Shown here piece by piece: positions 16,163 to 25,016 of a stretch of 64,000 nt of DNA. Position numbers and translations under genes: made by a program. The DNA is taken from contig CAJTDB010000006.1 in the NCBI GenBank assembly GCA_910574965.1, positions 141,118-205,117 on the forward strand, read 5' to 3'. The notes below the pieces were generated by a model. That model ran no database searches. It was not told the DNA's origin and saw only the letters and a program-made list of their open reading frames with translations. Source of the DNA: Lachnospiraceae bacterium. Lineage in GTDB: Bacteria; Bacillota; Clostridia; Lachnospirales; Lachnospiraceae. How positions within the stretch are numbered: position 1 is the stretch's first letter; each line of letters begins with the position of its first letter.

Positions 16163-17350
16163 ATGGGAGAAGAAAAGAGAGTGATCTATCTGGACAATGC
16201 GGCGACCACCAGGACGGCGCCGGAAGTTGTGGAAGCAATGGTTCCGTATTTCAGTGAATTTTACGGGAATCCATCCAGTGTGTATGAATTTTCGCAGAAA
16301 AGCAAAGAAGCCATCACACATGCAAGGGAAATCATTGCAAATTCACTGGGAGCAAAGACAGAGGAGATCTATTTTACAGCCGGCGGAAGTGAGTCGGACA
16401 ACTGGGCGCTGAAAGCGGCAGCAGAGGCGTACAAAGCAAAGGGAAACCACATTATTACTACAAAGATTGAGCATCACGCGGTACTCCATACGGGGGCATG
16501 GCTGGAAAAACAGGGATATGAAGTGACGTATCTGGATGTGGATGAGAACGGAACCGTAAAACTGGAGGAATTAAAAAGAGCCATTCGTCCTACGACAATT
16601 CTAATCAGCATCATGTTCGCCAACAACGAGATCGGGACGATCCAGCCTATCAAGGAGATCGGAGAGACAGCCAGAGCACATGGCATTTTGTTCCATACGG
16701 ATGCGGTGCAGGCTTTCGGTCAGCTTCCCATACAGGTGGATGAGCTGAACATTGATCTGCTGAGTTCCAGCGCACATAAGCTGAATGGGCCGAAGGGGAT
16801 CGGATTTCTCTATATTCGTAAAGGAGTAAAAATCAGAAGCTTTATCCACGGCGGGGCGCAGGAGCGCAAGCGCCGGGCAGGTACGGAAAATGTACCGGGG
16901 ATCGTCGGATACGGGGCCGCCGTGGAGCGTGCCGTAAGAACCATGAAAGAGCGGACACAGAAGGAACAGGCGCTAAGGGATTATCTGATCGACCGGGTAC
17001 TTCGGGAAGTTCCCTATACCAGGCTTAACGGGCACAGGACCAACCGGCTTCCGAACAATGCCAACTTCAGCTTCCAGTTTATCGAAGGGGAATCCCTTCT
17101 GATTATGCTGGATATGGACGGTATCTGCGGCTCCAGCGGTTCTGCCTGTACATCGGGTTCTCTGGATCCGTCTCATGTGCTCTTGGCCATTGGACTTCCC
17201 CATGAGATTGCCCATGGTTCTCTTCGGCTTACGCTTGGGGAAGAGACGACAAAGGAAGAGCTTGACGAGGTGGTGGAATCCATCAAAAAGATCGTGAAAA
17301 AACTGCGTGATATGTCGCCTTTGTATGAGGATTATATGCGCAGACAGTAA
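16163..17350 (+). CDS. iscS: Cysteine desulfurase (NifS/IscS)
   Basis: This 395-residue PLP enzyme removes sulfur from cysteine as a persulfide for Fe-S cluster assembly and, here, tRNA thiolation. The PLP lysine is Lys206 in SSSAHKLNGPKG. The catalytic cysteine is Cys329 within GSSGSACTSGSLDPSHVL, the long mobile loop of group I desulfurases. YLDNAATTRTAPEVV at the N-terminus is diagnostic. The gene starts six bases after iscR and is followed by the scaffold gene and mnmA, so it likely supplies sulfur to both. Confidence 0.96.
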   Translation: MGEEKRVIYLDNAATTRTAPEVVEAMVPYFSEFYGNPSSVYEFSQKSKEAITHAREIIANSLGAKTEEIYFTAGGSESDNWALKAAAEAYKAKGNHIITTKIEHHAVLHTGAWLEKQGYEVTYLDVDENGTVKLEELKRAIRPTTILISIMFANNEIGTIQPIKEIGETARAHGILFHTDAVQAFGQLPIQVDELNIDLLSSSAHKLNGPKGIGFLYIRKGVKIRSFIHGGAQERKRRAGTENVPGIVGYGAAVERAVRTMKERTQKEQALRDYLIDRVLREVPYTRLNGHRTNRLPNNANFSFQFIEGESLLIMLDMDGICGSSGSACTSGSLDPSHVLLAIGLPHEIAHGSLRLTLGEETTKEELDEVVESIKKIVKKLRDMSPLYEDYMRRQ

Positions 17351-17383
17351 AGACAGAAAACCAACAGAAAAGAGGAAAAGGCA

Positions 17384-17827
17384 ATGTATAGTGATAAAGT
17401 AATGGATCATTTCCAGAACCCAAGGAACGTAGGGGAGATCGAGGATGCCAGCGGCGTCGGGACCGTAGGCAACGCAAAATGCGGGGACATTATGCGGATT
17501 TATCTGGATATCGATGAGGAGCAGGTGATCCGTGACGTGAAATTCAAAACCTTTGGCTGCGGGGCAGCCGTGGCTACCAGCAGTATGGCAACTGAGCTGG
17601 TGAAAGGAAAGACCATCTACGAAGCCCTTCAGGTGACAAATAAAGCAGTGATGGAAGCTCTTGACGGGCTTCCTCCTGTGAAAGTACACTGTTCCCTTCT
17701 GGCGGAAGAAGCTATCCATGCTGCACTTTGGGATTATGCGGAGAAGCACGGGATTAAGATCGAAGGACTCGAAAAGCCAAAGTCGGATATTCATGAGGGG
17801 GAAGAAGAGGAAAGCGAAGAGTATTGA
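17384..17827 (+). CDS. iscU: Iron-sulfur cluster scaffold protein (IscU/NifU N-terminal type)
   Basis: The 147-residue scaffold has the three ligand cysteines Cys33 (AKCGD), Cys59 (FGCGAA) and Cys103 (VHCSLLAEEA), plus Asp35, which promotes cluster release. It would accept sulfide from the desulfurase encoded upstream. The C-terminal 20 residues are a Glu/Ser-rich tail (EGEEEESEEY) that goes beyond the conserved fold. The start follows GAGGAAAAGG, and the stop codon lies two bases before the mnmA start. Confidence 0.95.
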   Translation: MYSDKVMDHFQNPRNVGEIEDASGVGTVGNAKCGDIMRIYLDIDEEQVIRDVKFKTFGCGAAVATSSMATELVKGKTIYEALQVTNKAVMEALDGLPPVKVHCSLLAEEAIHAALWDYAEKHGIKIEGLEKPKSDIHEGEEEESEEY

Positions 17828-17829
17828 GC

Positions 17830-18903
17830 ATGAAGAAAAAAGTCGTCATCGGCATGTCCGGCGGTGTGGATTCTTCTGTGGCAGCATGGCTTTTGAAGGA
17901 ACAGGGCTATGAAGTGATTGGCGTGACCATGCAGATCTGGCAGGAGGAAGATCCGGACCAGGTGGAAGAAAACGGCGGATGCTGCGGGCTGAGTGCTGTG
18001 GAAGATGCCAGAAGAGTAGCGGCGAAGCTTCAGATTCCGTATTATGTCATGAATTTTAAAGAAGATTTTAAAGAAAAAGTCATTGACTATTTTATGGACG
18101 AGTATCTTCAGGGGCGGACACCTAACCCCTGTATTGCCTGCAACCGGTATGTCAAATGGGAGGCGCTTCTGAAACGGAGTCTGGAAATCGGAGCGGATTA
18201 TATTGCCACTGGGCACTATGCCCGCATCGAACAGCTTCCGAACGGGCGCTATGCAGTCAGAAGGTCTGTGACGGCTGCAAAAGATCAGACATATGCGCTC
18301 TATAATCTTAACCAGGAGCAGCTTTCACATACGCTGATGCCTGTAGGCGCATATACGAAGGAGCAGATTCGCAGCTTTGCCGGGGAGCTTGGACTGTCCG
18401 TGGCCAAAAAGCCGGACAGCCAGGAGATCTGCTTTGTGCCGGATAATGACTATGCCCGTTTTATTGAGGAACATGCCGGGGGAAAGATCCCGGAAGGAAA
18501 CTTTGTATGGACTGACGGAACGGTTCTTGGGAAACACAAAGGAATCATTCATTATACGGTCGGTCAGCGCAAAGGACTGGGACTTGCTATGGGAAGGCCG
18601 GTGGTCGTGACAAAGATCTGTCCCGGAACCGGCGATGTAGTTATTGGAGAAGAACAGGATGTATTTTCCCGTACCCTTAAAGCGGTCCGCTTAAACTGGA
18701 TGGCAGCAGAACCTCCGGCAGAGGAAGCACGCTTTCTGGCCAAGATTCGTTATGCCCATGGGGGTGCCTGGTGTACCGTCCGCATGACCGGGCCGGAAGA
18801 AGCCGAATGCGTCTTTGACGAGCCGGTCCGGGCTGTAACGCCGGGACAGGCAGTAGTCTTTTATGAAGGTGAATACGTAGCCGGAGGCGGGACAATCCGG
18901 TAA
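17830..18903 (+). CDS. mnmA: tRNA-specific 2-thiouridylase MnmA
   Basis: This 357-residue enzyme adds sulfur at position 2 of the wobble uridine in tRNA-Lys, -Glu and -Gln. The PP-loop GMSGGVDSS (8-16) activates the uridine with ATP. Cys101 (NPCIACNRYVKW) and Cys201 (SQEICFVPD) form the catalytic pair that carries the persulfide. ATGHYAR and KDQTYALYNL are further family blocks. ATG 17830 lies just past the scaffold gene's stop; a TTG at 17824 is a less likely start. Placement behind iscS-iscU is common in clostridia and suggests direct sulfur relay. Confidence 0.96.
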   Translation: MKKKVVIGMSGGVDSSVAAWLLKEQGYEVIGVTMQIWQEEDPDQVEENGGCCGLSAVEDARRVAAKLQIPYYVMNFKEDFKEKVIDYFMDEYLQGRTPNPCIACNRYVKWEALLKRSLEIGADYIATGHYARIEQLPNGRYAVRRSVTAAKDQTYALYNLNQEQLSHTLMPVGAYTKEQIRSFAGELGLSVAKKPDSQEICFVPDNDYARFIEEHAGGKIPEGNFVWTDGTVLGKHKGIIHYTVGQRKGLGLAMGRPVVVTKICPGTGDVVIGEEQDVFSRTLKAVRLNWMAAEPPAEEARFLAKIRYAHGGAWCTVRMTGPEEAECVFDEPVRAVTPGQAVVFYEGEYVAGGGTIR

Positions 18904-18913
18904 CCTGACAGAG

Positions 18914-18953
18914 AGAAGAGATCGGATTATGCGAATCCGATCTCTTCTGCTTT
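18914..18953. terminator. Bidirectional terminator between mnmA and the PHP gene
   Basis: A perfect 15-bp stem, 18914-18928 with 18934-18948 (AGAAGAGATCGGATT and its complement), encloses the loop ATGCG, followed by GCTTTTC. Its right half overlaps the last codons of the minus-strand PHP gene. Confidence 0.85.
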
Positions 18954-19736
18954 TCTGTTATGAAAAATAAAATAAGAACGGAATCCGCAGGCTTTTAACA
19001 GTTCGGCTGCCCGGTCAAATTCATAGGCCAGATAGTCAGGAACATGAGTATCGGAGCCAAGGGTAATGATCCGGCCTCCCAGTTCCCGATAACGGCAGAT
19101 GATTTCCGGACAGGGATTCGGGGCTTTTAATCCGTATTTGTAGCCGCCGGTATTGACCTCCAGCCCGATGTCTTTTTTGATCAGCGCCCGAAGGATCTCA
19201 TCTAAAAGCTCCCGGTATGTGTGGCAGGAATAATTTCGATTTTTGTTGGGACCATACCGGACGACATAATCCAGATGTCCAAAGACATCAAAATTGGAGT
19301 ATGCCTGCAGGTTCTGAAGAATGCACTCAAAATATTCTAAGAATGCTTCCTGTTCGGACCGTCCTTCAAAATAAGAAGAGAAAAAGGGGTCCCGGCTGTG
19401 TACGAGATGGATGGAGCCCAAGACAAAATCAAAAGGATTGGAGAAGACCAGGTTGTGGTGCTTCTTGCTCAGATAAGGCTGCAGTCCCAGTTCCACGCCG
19501 ATGGCCAGATCGATTTGATCTGCAAACTGTTCTTTCATGACCAGCAGACGGCGGAAGTATTCCTTTGGATCAAATTCAAAACAGACGCCGCTTTCTTCAT
19601 AGTCATAATCCATATGATCGGTCAGGCAAAGGTGCCGGATTCCCCGGTCAATGGCCCGCTGAATCATAGTTTCCGGGGGAATGTTGCAGTCTCCGGAAAA
19701 AGAGGTATGTACATGGTAGTCTGATAAGATCTTCAA
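18927..19736 (-). CDS. hisK: PHP-domain phosphatase, histidinol-phosphatase (HisJ/HisK) type
   Basis: The 269-residue protein belongs to the PHP family of metal-dependent phosphoesterases. Metal-binding motifs visible are DYHVHTSFSGD at the N-terminus, LTDHMDYD, LGSIHLVH, FGHLDYV, GLEVNTGG and LGSDTHVPD, matching histidinol-phosphate phosphatase of histidine synthesis. No other his gene is close, so another phosphoester substrate is possible. The start is a TTG at 19736: AGGAGG is eight bases upstream, and it gives the family N-terminus L/MKILSDYHVHT. Upstream in-frame ATG codons lie within or before the promoter. Confidence 0.85.
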   Translation of the reverse strand: MKILSDYHVHTSFSGDCNIPPETMIQRAIDRGIRHLCLTDHMDYDYEESGVCFEFDPKEYFRRLLVMKEQFADQIDLAIGVELGLQPYLSKKHHNLVFSNPFDFVLGSIHLVHSRDPFFSSYFEGRSEQEAFLEYFECILQNLQAYSNFDVFGHLDYVVRYGPNKNRNYSCHTYRELLDEILRALIKKDIGLEVNTGGYKYGLKAPNPCPEIICRYRELGGRIITLGSDTHVPDYLAYEFDRAAELLKACGFRSYFIFHNRKAEEIGFA

Positions 19737-19769
19737 ATGTGTTTCCTCCTGTGTAACCTGTCTGTTTTC

Positions 19770-19798
19770 ATAATAAAAGAAATTTTGCGGAATGTAAA
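19770..19798 (-). promoter_or_regulatory. Sigma-A promoter for the PHP gene
   Basis: On the minus strand TTTACA (19793-19798) and TATTAT (19770-19775) are spaced by 17 bases, 34 bases ahead of the TTG start. The 344-base region 19737-20080 holds only this promoter, the divergent gap promoter and the gap leader; nothing else was recognised in it. Confidence 0.82.
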
Positions 19799-19965
19799 GT
19801 ATTCTGGTAATAAAAATGGACAGGAGAGGAGAAGGCCCTTTTGGAAAGGTTGGGCAAAATGTAGAAAATATACAGAGGAACAGAGAAGGATTATGTGAAC
19901 TTGTACATGCTGTTTTTGCATGGTTCTGCACGGATCGGGCGTAACGAAAAAAATTTGATTGGGTA

Positions 19966-19994
19966 TTGATATTTTAGGACAAATTAGGTAAAAT
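19966..19994 (+). promoter_or_regulatory. Sigma-A promoter for gap
   Basis: TTGATA at 19966-19971 and TAAAAT at 19989-19994 are separated by 17 bases, giving a leader of about 80 bases before the gap start codon. Confidence 0.82.
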
Positions 19995-20080
19995 ATGTAA
20001 TGGTTGATGTTCTTTTAACAATCATTGGAAGAGTTGGAAGAACAAACATATAATATTCAACTTTTAGGAGGAATGGAAAC

Positions 20081-21094
20081 ATGGCAGTAAAAGTAGCGAT
20101 CAATGGATTCGGACGTATCGGTCGTCTCGCATTCAGACAGATGTTTGGTGCAGAGGGGTACGAAGTTGTAGCGATCAACGACTTAACTTCTCCGAAGATG
20201 CTGGCACATCTGTTAAAGTATGATTCTTCTCAGGGCAAATATGCACTGGCTGATACCGTATCTGCAACAGAAGATTCTATCGTTGTCGATGGAAAAGAGA
20301 TTAAGATCTATGCAAAGGCAAACGCAACGGAGCTTCCCTGGGGAGAGATCGGTGTGGACGTAGTTCTGGAGTGTACCGGATTCTACACCTCTAAAGAAAA
20401 AGCATCTGCTCATATTACTGCAGGCGCTAAGAAAGTTGTCATCTCCGCTCCGGCTGGCAATGATCTGCCGACTATCGTTTATAATGTAAATCATGAGACA
20501 CTGACCAAAGAGGATACTGTGATTTCCGCAGCTTCCTGTACTACCAACTGCTTGGCTCCTATGGCAAAGGCTCTGAACGATCTGGCTCCCATCGAGTCCG
20601 GTATCATGTGCACAATTCATGCTTACACAGGCGATCAGATGGTTCTTGACGGACCGCAGAGAAAAGGCGATCTGAGAAGAAGCCGTGCAGCAGCTATCAA
20701 TATCGTTCCGAACAGCACCGGTGCTGCAAAAGCAATCGGCCTTGTTATTCCGGAACTGAATGGAAAACTGATCGGCGCAGCTCAGCGTGTACCGACCCCG
20801 ACCGGTTCTACAACGCTTCTGTTCGCAGTTGTGAACAAAGCAGTGACCAAAGAAGAGATCAATGCGGCAATGAAAGCTGCTACTACCGAGTCCTATGGTT
20901 ATACCGAGGATGAGATCGTATCCAGCGATATCGTTGGTATGAGATATGGTTCTCTGTTCGATGCTACTCAGACTATGGTTTCTCCGCTTCCGGATGGAAA
21001 GACCCAGGTGGAAGTTGTATCTTGGTATGACAATGAGAACTCTTACGTATCTCAGATGGTTCGTACCATCAAATACTTCGCAGAGCTGGCATAA
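20081..21094 (+). CDS. gap: Glyceraldehyde-3-phosphate dehydrogenase
   Basis: This 337-residue glycolytic enzyme oxidises glyceraldehyde 3-phosphate with phosphate and NAD. The Rossmann motif [14 protein letters not shown] lies at the N-terminus, the catalytic Cys153 in [12 protein letters not shown], and [15 protein letters not shown] at the C-terminus. The gene has its own promoter, a TTTAGGAGGAAT ribosome binding site and a strong terminator directly after it, and it uses many high-expression codons. pgk and tpiA follow on the same strand. Confidence 0.97.
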   Translation: MAVKVAINGFGRIGRLAFRQMFGAEGYEVVAINDLTSPKMLAHLLKYDSSQGKYALADTVSATEDSIVVDGKEIKIYAKANATELPWGEIGVDVVLECTGFYTSKEKASAHITAGAKKVVISAPAGNDLPTIVYNVNHETLTKEDTVISAASCTTNCLAPMAKALNDLAPIESGIMCTIHAYTGDQMVLDGPQRKGDLRRSRAAAINIVPNSTGAAKAIGLVIPELNGKLIGAAQRVPTPTGSTTLLFAVVNKAVTKEEINAAMKAATTESYGYTEDEIVSSDIVGMRYGSLFDATQTMVSPLPDGKTQVEVVSWYDNENSYVSQMVRTIKYFAELA

Positions 21095-21125
21095 TCGTGC
21101 GATACGGCAAGTAATGAAGACCTTA

Positions 21126-21157
21126 AAGGGTCCGGTCTTTGGACCGGACCCTTTTTT
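21126..21157 (+). terminator. Intrinsic terminator between gap and pgk
   Basis: GGGTCCGGTC (21128-21137) pairs perfectly with GACCGGACCC (21142-21151), loop TTTG, followed by TTTTTT at 21152-21157. The pgk start codon is only 54 bases downstream, so pgk depends on read-through or an unrecognised promoter in between. Confidence 0.93.
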
Positions 21158-21210
21158 CCGATTGCAAAGATGTGCAGGTTGATATAGAAGAAAACAGGAG
21201 GCAGATCAAA

Positions 21211-22434
21211 ATGGGATTAAATAAAAAATCCGTAAATGATATCAATGTAAAAGGAAAGCGTGTTCTGGTAAGATGTGATTTTAACGTTCCGTTAAAGGAC
21301 GGCGCAATTACAGACGATACCCGGATTAAAGCAGCGCTTCCGACAATCCAGAAGCTGATCGATGACGGCGGAAAAGTGATTCTCTGCTCTCACCTGGGCA
21401 AAGTGAAAAACGGCCCCAATGAGGGAGAATCTCTGGCACCGGTGGCAAAGAGACTGTCCGAGAAACTGGGAAAGGCAGTGAACTTTGTAGCTGATTACAA
21501 TGTGACCGGCGAGGCAGCAACTGCAGCAGTGGCAGCTATGAACGAGGGCGATGTGGTGCTTCTTCAGAATACGCGTTTCCGCGGCAAAGAGGAGACGAAA
21601 AACGGAGAAGCTTTCTCCAAAGAGCTGGCAGATCTCTGCGATGTATATGTATGTGACGCATTTGGTTCTTCCCACAGAGCACATGCATCGGTGGCAGGTG
21701 TAACGGATGTGGTCCGTGCCAAAGGCGGTGAGTGTGCAGTTGGCTATCTGATGCAGAAGGAGATCGATTTCCTTGGAAATGCAGTGGAAAATCCGGTACG
21801 GCCTTTCGTGGCGATTCTGGGCGGTGCAAAAGTAGCAGATAAGCTGAATGTCATTGCAAATCTTCTGGAAAAATGCGATACACTGATTATCGGCGGCGGT
21901 ATGGCTTATACGTTCTTAAAAGCAAAAGGTTATGAGATCGGAACTTCCCTGGTGGATGAAGAGAAGCTGGATTACTGCAAAGAGATGATGGAGAAAGCAG
22001 AGAAGCTTGGCAAGAAGCTTCTGCTTCCTGTTGATACTACCATCGCTTCTGCATTCCCGAATCCTATTGATGCAGAGATTGAAGTTTCTGTAGTAAGTGC
22101 AGATGCAATCCCGGCGGACAAGATGGGTCTGGATATTGGAACGAAGACGGCGGAAATGTATGCGGATGCAGTGAAATCCGCAAAGACGGTTGTCTGGAAC
22201 GGTCCTATGGGCGTGTTTGAGAATCCGATTCTGGCAAAAGGAACGATTGCAGTGGCGAAGTCTCTGGCAGAGACGGATGCAACAACGATTATCGGCGGAG
22301 GGGATTCTGCAGCAGCCGTGAACCAGTTGGGCTTTGCAGATAAGATGAGCCATATTTCCACAGGCGGAGGAGCGTCCCTGGAATTCCTGGAGGGCAAAGA
22401 ACTTCCGGGCGTGGCAGCGGCAGACGATAAATAA
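21211..22434 (+). CDS. pgk: Phosphoglycerate kinase
   Basis: The 407-residue enzyme transfers phosphate from 1,3-bisphosphoglycerate to [16 protein letters not shown] (N-terminal signature), [17 protein letters not shown] and [11 protein letters not shown] (C-terminal nucleotide site) are all present. The start at 21211 is chosen because AACAGGAGGC precedes it by seven bases and it gives the standard N-terminus. It is followed by two tandem 100-bp hairpin units and then tpiA. Confidence 0.97.
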   Translation: MGLNKKSVNDINVKGKRVLVRCDFNVPLKDGAITDDTRIKAALPTIQKLIDDGGKVILCSHLGKVKNGPNEGESLAPVAKRLSEKLGKAVNFVADYNVTGEAATAAVAAMNEGDVVLLQNTRFRGKEETKNGEAFSKELADLCDVYVCDAFGSSHRAHASVAGVTDVVRAKGGECAVGYLMQKEIDFLGNAVENPVRPFVAILGGAKVADKLNVIANLLEKCDTLIIGGGMAYTFLKAKGYEIGTSLVDEEKLDYCKEMMEKAEKLGKKLLLPVDTTIASAFPNPIDAEIEVSVVSADAIPADKMGLDIGTKTAEMYADAVKSAKTVVWNGPMGVFENPILAKGTIAVAKSLAETDATTIIGGGDSAAAVNQLGFADKMSHISTGGGASLEFLEGKELPGVAAADDK

Positions 22435-22440
22435 AAATTT

Positions 22441-22650
22441 GGAACTTAAAACAGCATCCGCCGCAAAATGCCCGGAAGGGTTTACAGGCATGAAGTGACT
22501 GAAAAGCCTTCCAGAACAGGGGGTATTTTGAGGGGGATGCGGAACTTAAAACAGCATCCGCCGCAAAATGCCCGGAAGGGTTTGCAGGCATGAAGTGACT
22601 GAAAAGCCTTCCAGAACAGGGGGTATTTTGAGGGGGATGCGGAACTTAAA
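22441..22650 (+). repeat. Hairpin array 1: two tandem 100-bp units ahead of tpiA
   Basis: Units 22441-22540 and 22541-22640 differ at one base (A/G at 22484/22584) and are followed by a third copy of the first ten bases, GGAACTTAAA, at 22641-22650. Within a unit, GCATCCGCCGCAAAATGCCC near the left pairs with GGGTATTTTGAGGGGGATGC at the right (18 of 20 positions, one of them G-T), and GGAAGG pairs with CCTTCC inside it. No T tract follows, so it is not an ordinary terminator. The terminal GGAACTTAAA runs straight into TAGGAG, the tpiA ribosome binding site. Confidence 0.9.
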
Positions 22651-22666
22651 TAGGAGATCATAAGAG

Positions 22667-23416
22667 ATGGCAAGAAGAAAGATTATTGCTGGTAACTGGA
22701 AAATGAACATGACACCCAGCGAGGCTGTGGAGCTGATTAACACACTGAAGCCGCTGGTTGCTACAGAAGAGGCAGATGTTGTATTCTGCGTGCCGGCAAT
22801 CGATATTATTCCGGCTATGGAAGCTGCAAAAGGCTCCAATATCCAGATCGGCGCAGAGAACATGTATTTTGAAGAGAAAGGTGCATATACGGGCGAAATC
22901 TCCCCGGCTATGCTGACCGATGCAGGCGTAAAATACGTTGTACTTGGACATTCCGAGAGAAGAGAGTATTTTGCAGAGACCAGCGAGACGGTCAATAAGA
23001 AGATGCTCAAGGCATTCGAGCACGGCATCACTCCGATTATGTGCTGCGGTGAGACTCTGACTCAGAGAGAGCAGGGTGTAACGATGGATTTCATCCGTCA
23101 GCAGGTAAAGGTTGGCTTCCTTGGAGTTACTGCAGAGCAGGCAGCTACGGCGGTAATTGCTTATGAGCCCATCTGGGCGATCGGAACCGGCAAGACGGCT
23201 ACGACAGAGCAGGCACAGGAAGTCTGCAAAGGCATTCGCGCCTGCATCGCAGAGATCTATGACGATGCTACAGCAGAGAAGATCCGCATCCAGTACGGCG
23301 GTTCTGTAAATGCGGCAACTGCTCCGGAACTGTTCGCACAGCCGGATATCGACGGCGGCCTTGTGGGCGGTGCAGCGCTGAAACCGGATTTTGGTAAAAT
23401 TGTCAATTATAAATAA
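22667..23416 (+). CDS. tpiA: Triose-phosphate isomerase
   Basis: This 249-residue (beta/alpha)8 enzyme interconverts dihydroxyacetone phosphate and glyceraldehyde 3-phosphate. Catalytic residues are Lys12 (GNWKMN), His95 (LGHSERR) and Glu167 ([12 protein letters not shown]); the phosphate-binding QYGGSVN and GLVGGAAL blocks are present. The ATG follows TAGGAGATCATAAGAG, in which the TAGGAG directly abuts the end of hairpin array 1. It is the last gene of the gap-pgk-tpiA series. Confidence 0.97.
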   Translation: MARRKIIAGNWKMNMTPSEAVELINTLKPLVATEEADVVFCVPAIDIIPAMEAAKGSNIQIGAENMYFEEKGAYTGEISPAMLTDAGVKYVVLGHSERREYFAETSETVNKKMLKAFEHGITPIMCCGETLTQREQGVTMDFIRQQVKVGFLGVTAEQAATAVIAYEPIWAIGTGKTATTEQAQEVCKGIRACIAEIYDDATAEKIRIQYGGSVNAATAPELFAQPDIDGGLVGGAALKPDFGKIVNYK

Positions 23417-23440
23417 GCAGCAGAATATGCAGTAAAGAAG

Positions 23441-23491
23441 CAGCACCGGATAGAAGGCAGAAGACTTTTGGCCGTATCCGGTGCTGTTTTT
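23441..23491. terminator. Terminator between tpiA and the C39 peptidase gene
   Basis: CAGCACCGGATA (23441-23452) pairs perfectly with TATCCGGTGCTG (23475-23486), followed by TTTTT on the plus strand. Confidence 0.9.
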
Positions 23492-23536
23492 GGCGGAAAT
23501 GAAATACCAGAGTTTCGGAAAGAAAGCAGGTTCCGA

Positions 23537-24427
23537 TTATGATTCGGCAGGACTTACAGCCCACAAAGGTCCGCCATTATCATAGCTTTTCTTTAATTCG
23601 GAAAGCAGTTGGTCCAGGTTCCATTCGAGGGTGCAGTTTTCGTAGTTTACAGGATCGGCAATAGAAATGTTGCCGCTTTCCAAAAGGTTTGTGAACAGAA
23701 CGAAATGCCCGTTGTTGGTCAGGGCTCCCCGGCCCATCAGAGCGACCAGAATATGGCCGGAGGAGAGAAGCTCTGTTACATGTTCGCGGGAGCGGTCGGT
23801 AACGCTTTCTACATGAAGGCCGTAGGCATTCAGAGAGTCCGGAATCAGGCTGTGATAGGAACCGCCGTGGAGGGCATAATATCCGTTTTCCGATGCCCAG
23901 TCGGCGATGTCCGTGGGATCAACCGCGGTATTGCCGAAACTGTTGATGACCATGGCTGCGGCAGTCGGACCGCAGCCGTAGCTGTGCATAGGATCTTCCC
24001 CGCCGTAAAGATAGTCTCCCCACCGGATATCTCCCTGGTGGTAGTAAAGCATGGGACCAAGCTGAGTATCCAGCATATACAGATAGACCTGGTCCGGCGG
24101 ATCGGTGCCCTGTGCTTCCAGGTGGGCTACGTCCCCTTCTTCTCCGGTAAATTCAATATAAGGCGGATGGGAGTCTTCCTCCTTTGGGGGAGCGGAAGGC
24201 TCGGAGGTGTCCGACCAGGATGCAATGGTGTCGGATAATGATTCGAACTGGTGTACGATACCGGAACGAACACTGCCTGCAAAATACAGGATATCCTCCA
24301 TGGTAAATGGACGATAGAATGTATAAAGGCTGACGGTCAGTACGATGATGCATGTCAGAATGCCCAGCAAAAGGAGGGTGGGCAGGAGGGGTCTTTTTTT
24401 CTTCGGTGATGGCTGGTAAGTTTTCAT
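23537..24427 (-). CDS. Membrane-anchored C39-family (C39_2-like) cysteine peptidase
   Basis: The 296-residue protein has a short basic N-terminus and a transmembrane helix at about 15-38. A low-complexity acidic/Pro linker follows, then a peptidase domain from about 130. The catalytic Cys lies in SYGCGPTAAAMVINSF, the His in NNGHFVLFTNL and the Asp/Asn in SIADPVNYENC, the order seen in C39-like peptidases. The active domain should face outside the cell. Its target is unknown: no bacteriocin or ABC exporter gene is adjacent, so a wall or surface substrate is as likely as a peptide leader. The minus-strand ribosome binding site is weak (GGAG about 12 bases away). Confidence 0.8.
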   Translation of the reverse strand: MKTYQPSPKKKRPLLPTLLLLGILTCIIVLTVSLYTFYRPFTMEDILYFAGSVRSGIVHQFESLSDTIASWSDTSEPSAPPKEEDSHPPYIEFTGEEGDVAHLEAQGTDPPDQVYLYMLDTQLGPMLYYHQGDIRWGDYLYGGEDPMHSYGCGPTAAAMVINSFGNTAVDPTDIADWASENGYYALHGGSYHSLIPDSLNAYGLHVESVTDRSREHVTELLSSGHILVALMGRGALTNNGHFVLFTNLLESGNISIADPVNYENCTLEWNLDQLLSELKKSYDNGGPLWAVSPAES

Positions 24428-24490
24428 AATGAAATCAGCTCCGCTTTGGAATTATGCGGGATGGTTCAAACAGATACAGGTGACGACTCT

Positions 24491-24519
24491 ATTATATCGG
24501 AATATAGGAAGGATGGGAA
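24491..24519 (-). promoter_or_regulatory. Possible promoter for the C39 peptidase gene
   Basis: A perfect minus-strand TATAAT (24491-24496) has a poor -35 match, TTCCCA (24514-24519), at 17 bases. Confidence 0.45.
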
Positions 24520-24558
24520 GTGGGGCAGGATGGAAAATGAATTTTTCCGGTCAAAAAA

Positions 24559-24587
24559 TTGACGGGCCTTGAGAATTGTGGTATGAT
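24559..24587 (+). promoter_or_regulatory. Sigma-A promoter of the cobalamin operon
   Basis: TTGACG (24559-24564) and TATGAT (24582-24587) are spaced by 17 bases. Transcription would start about ten bases before the riboswitch P1 stem. Confidence 0.85.
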
Positions 24588-24604
24588 TTTTACAATTAAG
24601 CAAG

Positions 24605-24801
24605 ATCAGAAAGTGCTGTCTGGAGTGCATTTTAAAGAAATGTCAGGCCGGGCAGAAAAGGGAATCAGGTGCGAGGCCTGAACGATCCGGTCACTGTAAG
24701 CGGGGAGCAATATCTGCAGGAGCCATTGCCAAGAGGTGAGAAGGGAAGATAGAGCGCAGAGCATAGGAGAAAACCGCAAGTCAGGAAACCTGCTTTCTGA
24801 T
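24605..24801 (+). ncRNA. Cobalamin (adenosylcobalamin) riboswitch aptamer
   Basis: The B12 box core GTCAGGAAACCTGC is at 24780-24793. ATCAGAAAG (24605-24613) pairs perfectly with CTTTCTGAT (24793-24801) to form P1. Between them are the conserved GGGAATCAGGTGCGA block, CACTGTAAGCGGGGAG, AGCCATTGCC and GAAGGGAAGAT in the family order. Ligand binding is expected to favour the downstream terminator and lower expression of the cobalamin operon. Its size, about 197 bases, is normal. Confidence 0.95.
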
Positions 24802-24892
24802 AAAGGGGAGCTTCCGTGGAAAGCAGATCCGAAGATACAGGACCGGTGCGCCGTCCGGCATAACCGGAGGAAACAGATGTATTTGTACAGAG

Positions 24893-24926
24893 GACCTGCC
24901 GTCGTATTGACGTTCGGGTCTTTTTT
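24893..24926 (+). terminator. Riboswitch expression platform terminator
   Basis: GACCTG (24893-24898) pairs with CGGGTC (24915-24920) and CGTC (24900-24903) with GACG (24909-24912), followed by TTTTTT at 24921-24926. It lies 92 bases after the aptamer and about 90 bases before the first cobalamin gene, so it is the probable ligand-controlled attenuator. Confidence 0.88.
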
Positions 24927-24940
24927 GCTGGGCGGAAGGA

Positions 24941-25003
24941 CGGAACTTTAAAACAGTGTCCGGGCAGGAAGAAAAGATGGCCTGTATGGGCGCGGAAATT
25001 AAA
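24941..25003 (+). repeat. Single-unit hairpin element related to the tandem arrays, ahead of cbiF/cobM
   Basis: CGGAACTTTAAAACA begins at 24941 and a second tag GGAAATTAAA at 24994-25003 ends next to CAGGAG, the ribosome binding site of the following gene. Between them 24956-24968 pairs with 24981-24993 (12 of 13 positions including wobbles) around a 12-base loop. The same tag-hairpin-tag-ribosome-binding-site order is seen at 22441, 26948 and 59467. The rest of 24428-25016 is promoter, riboswitch and terminator. Confidence 0.65.
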
Positions 25004-25016
25004 CAGGAGCAGATGT

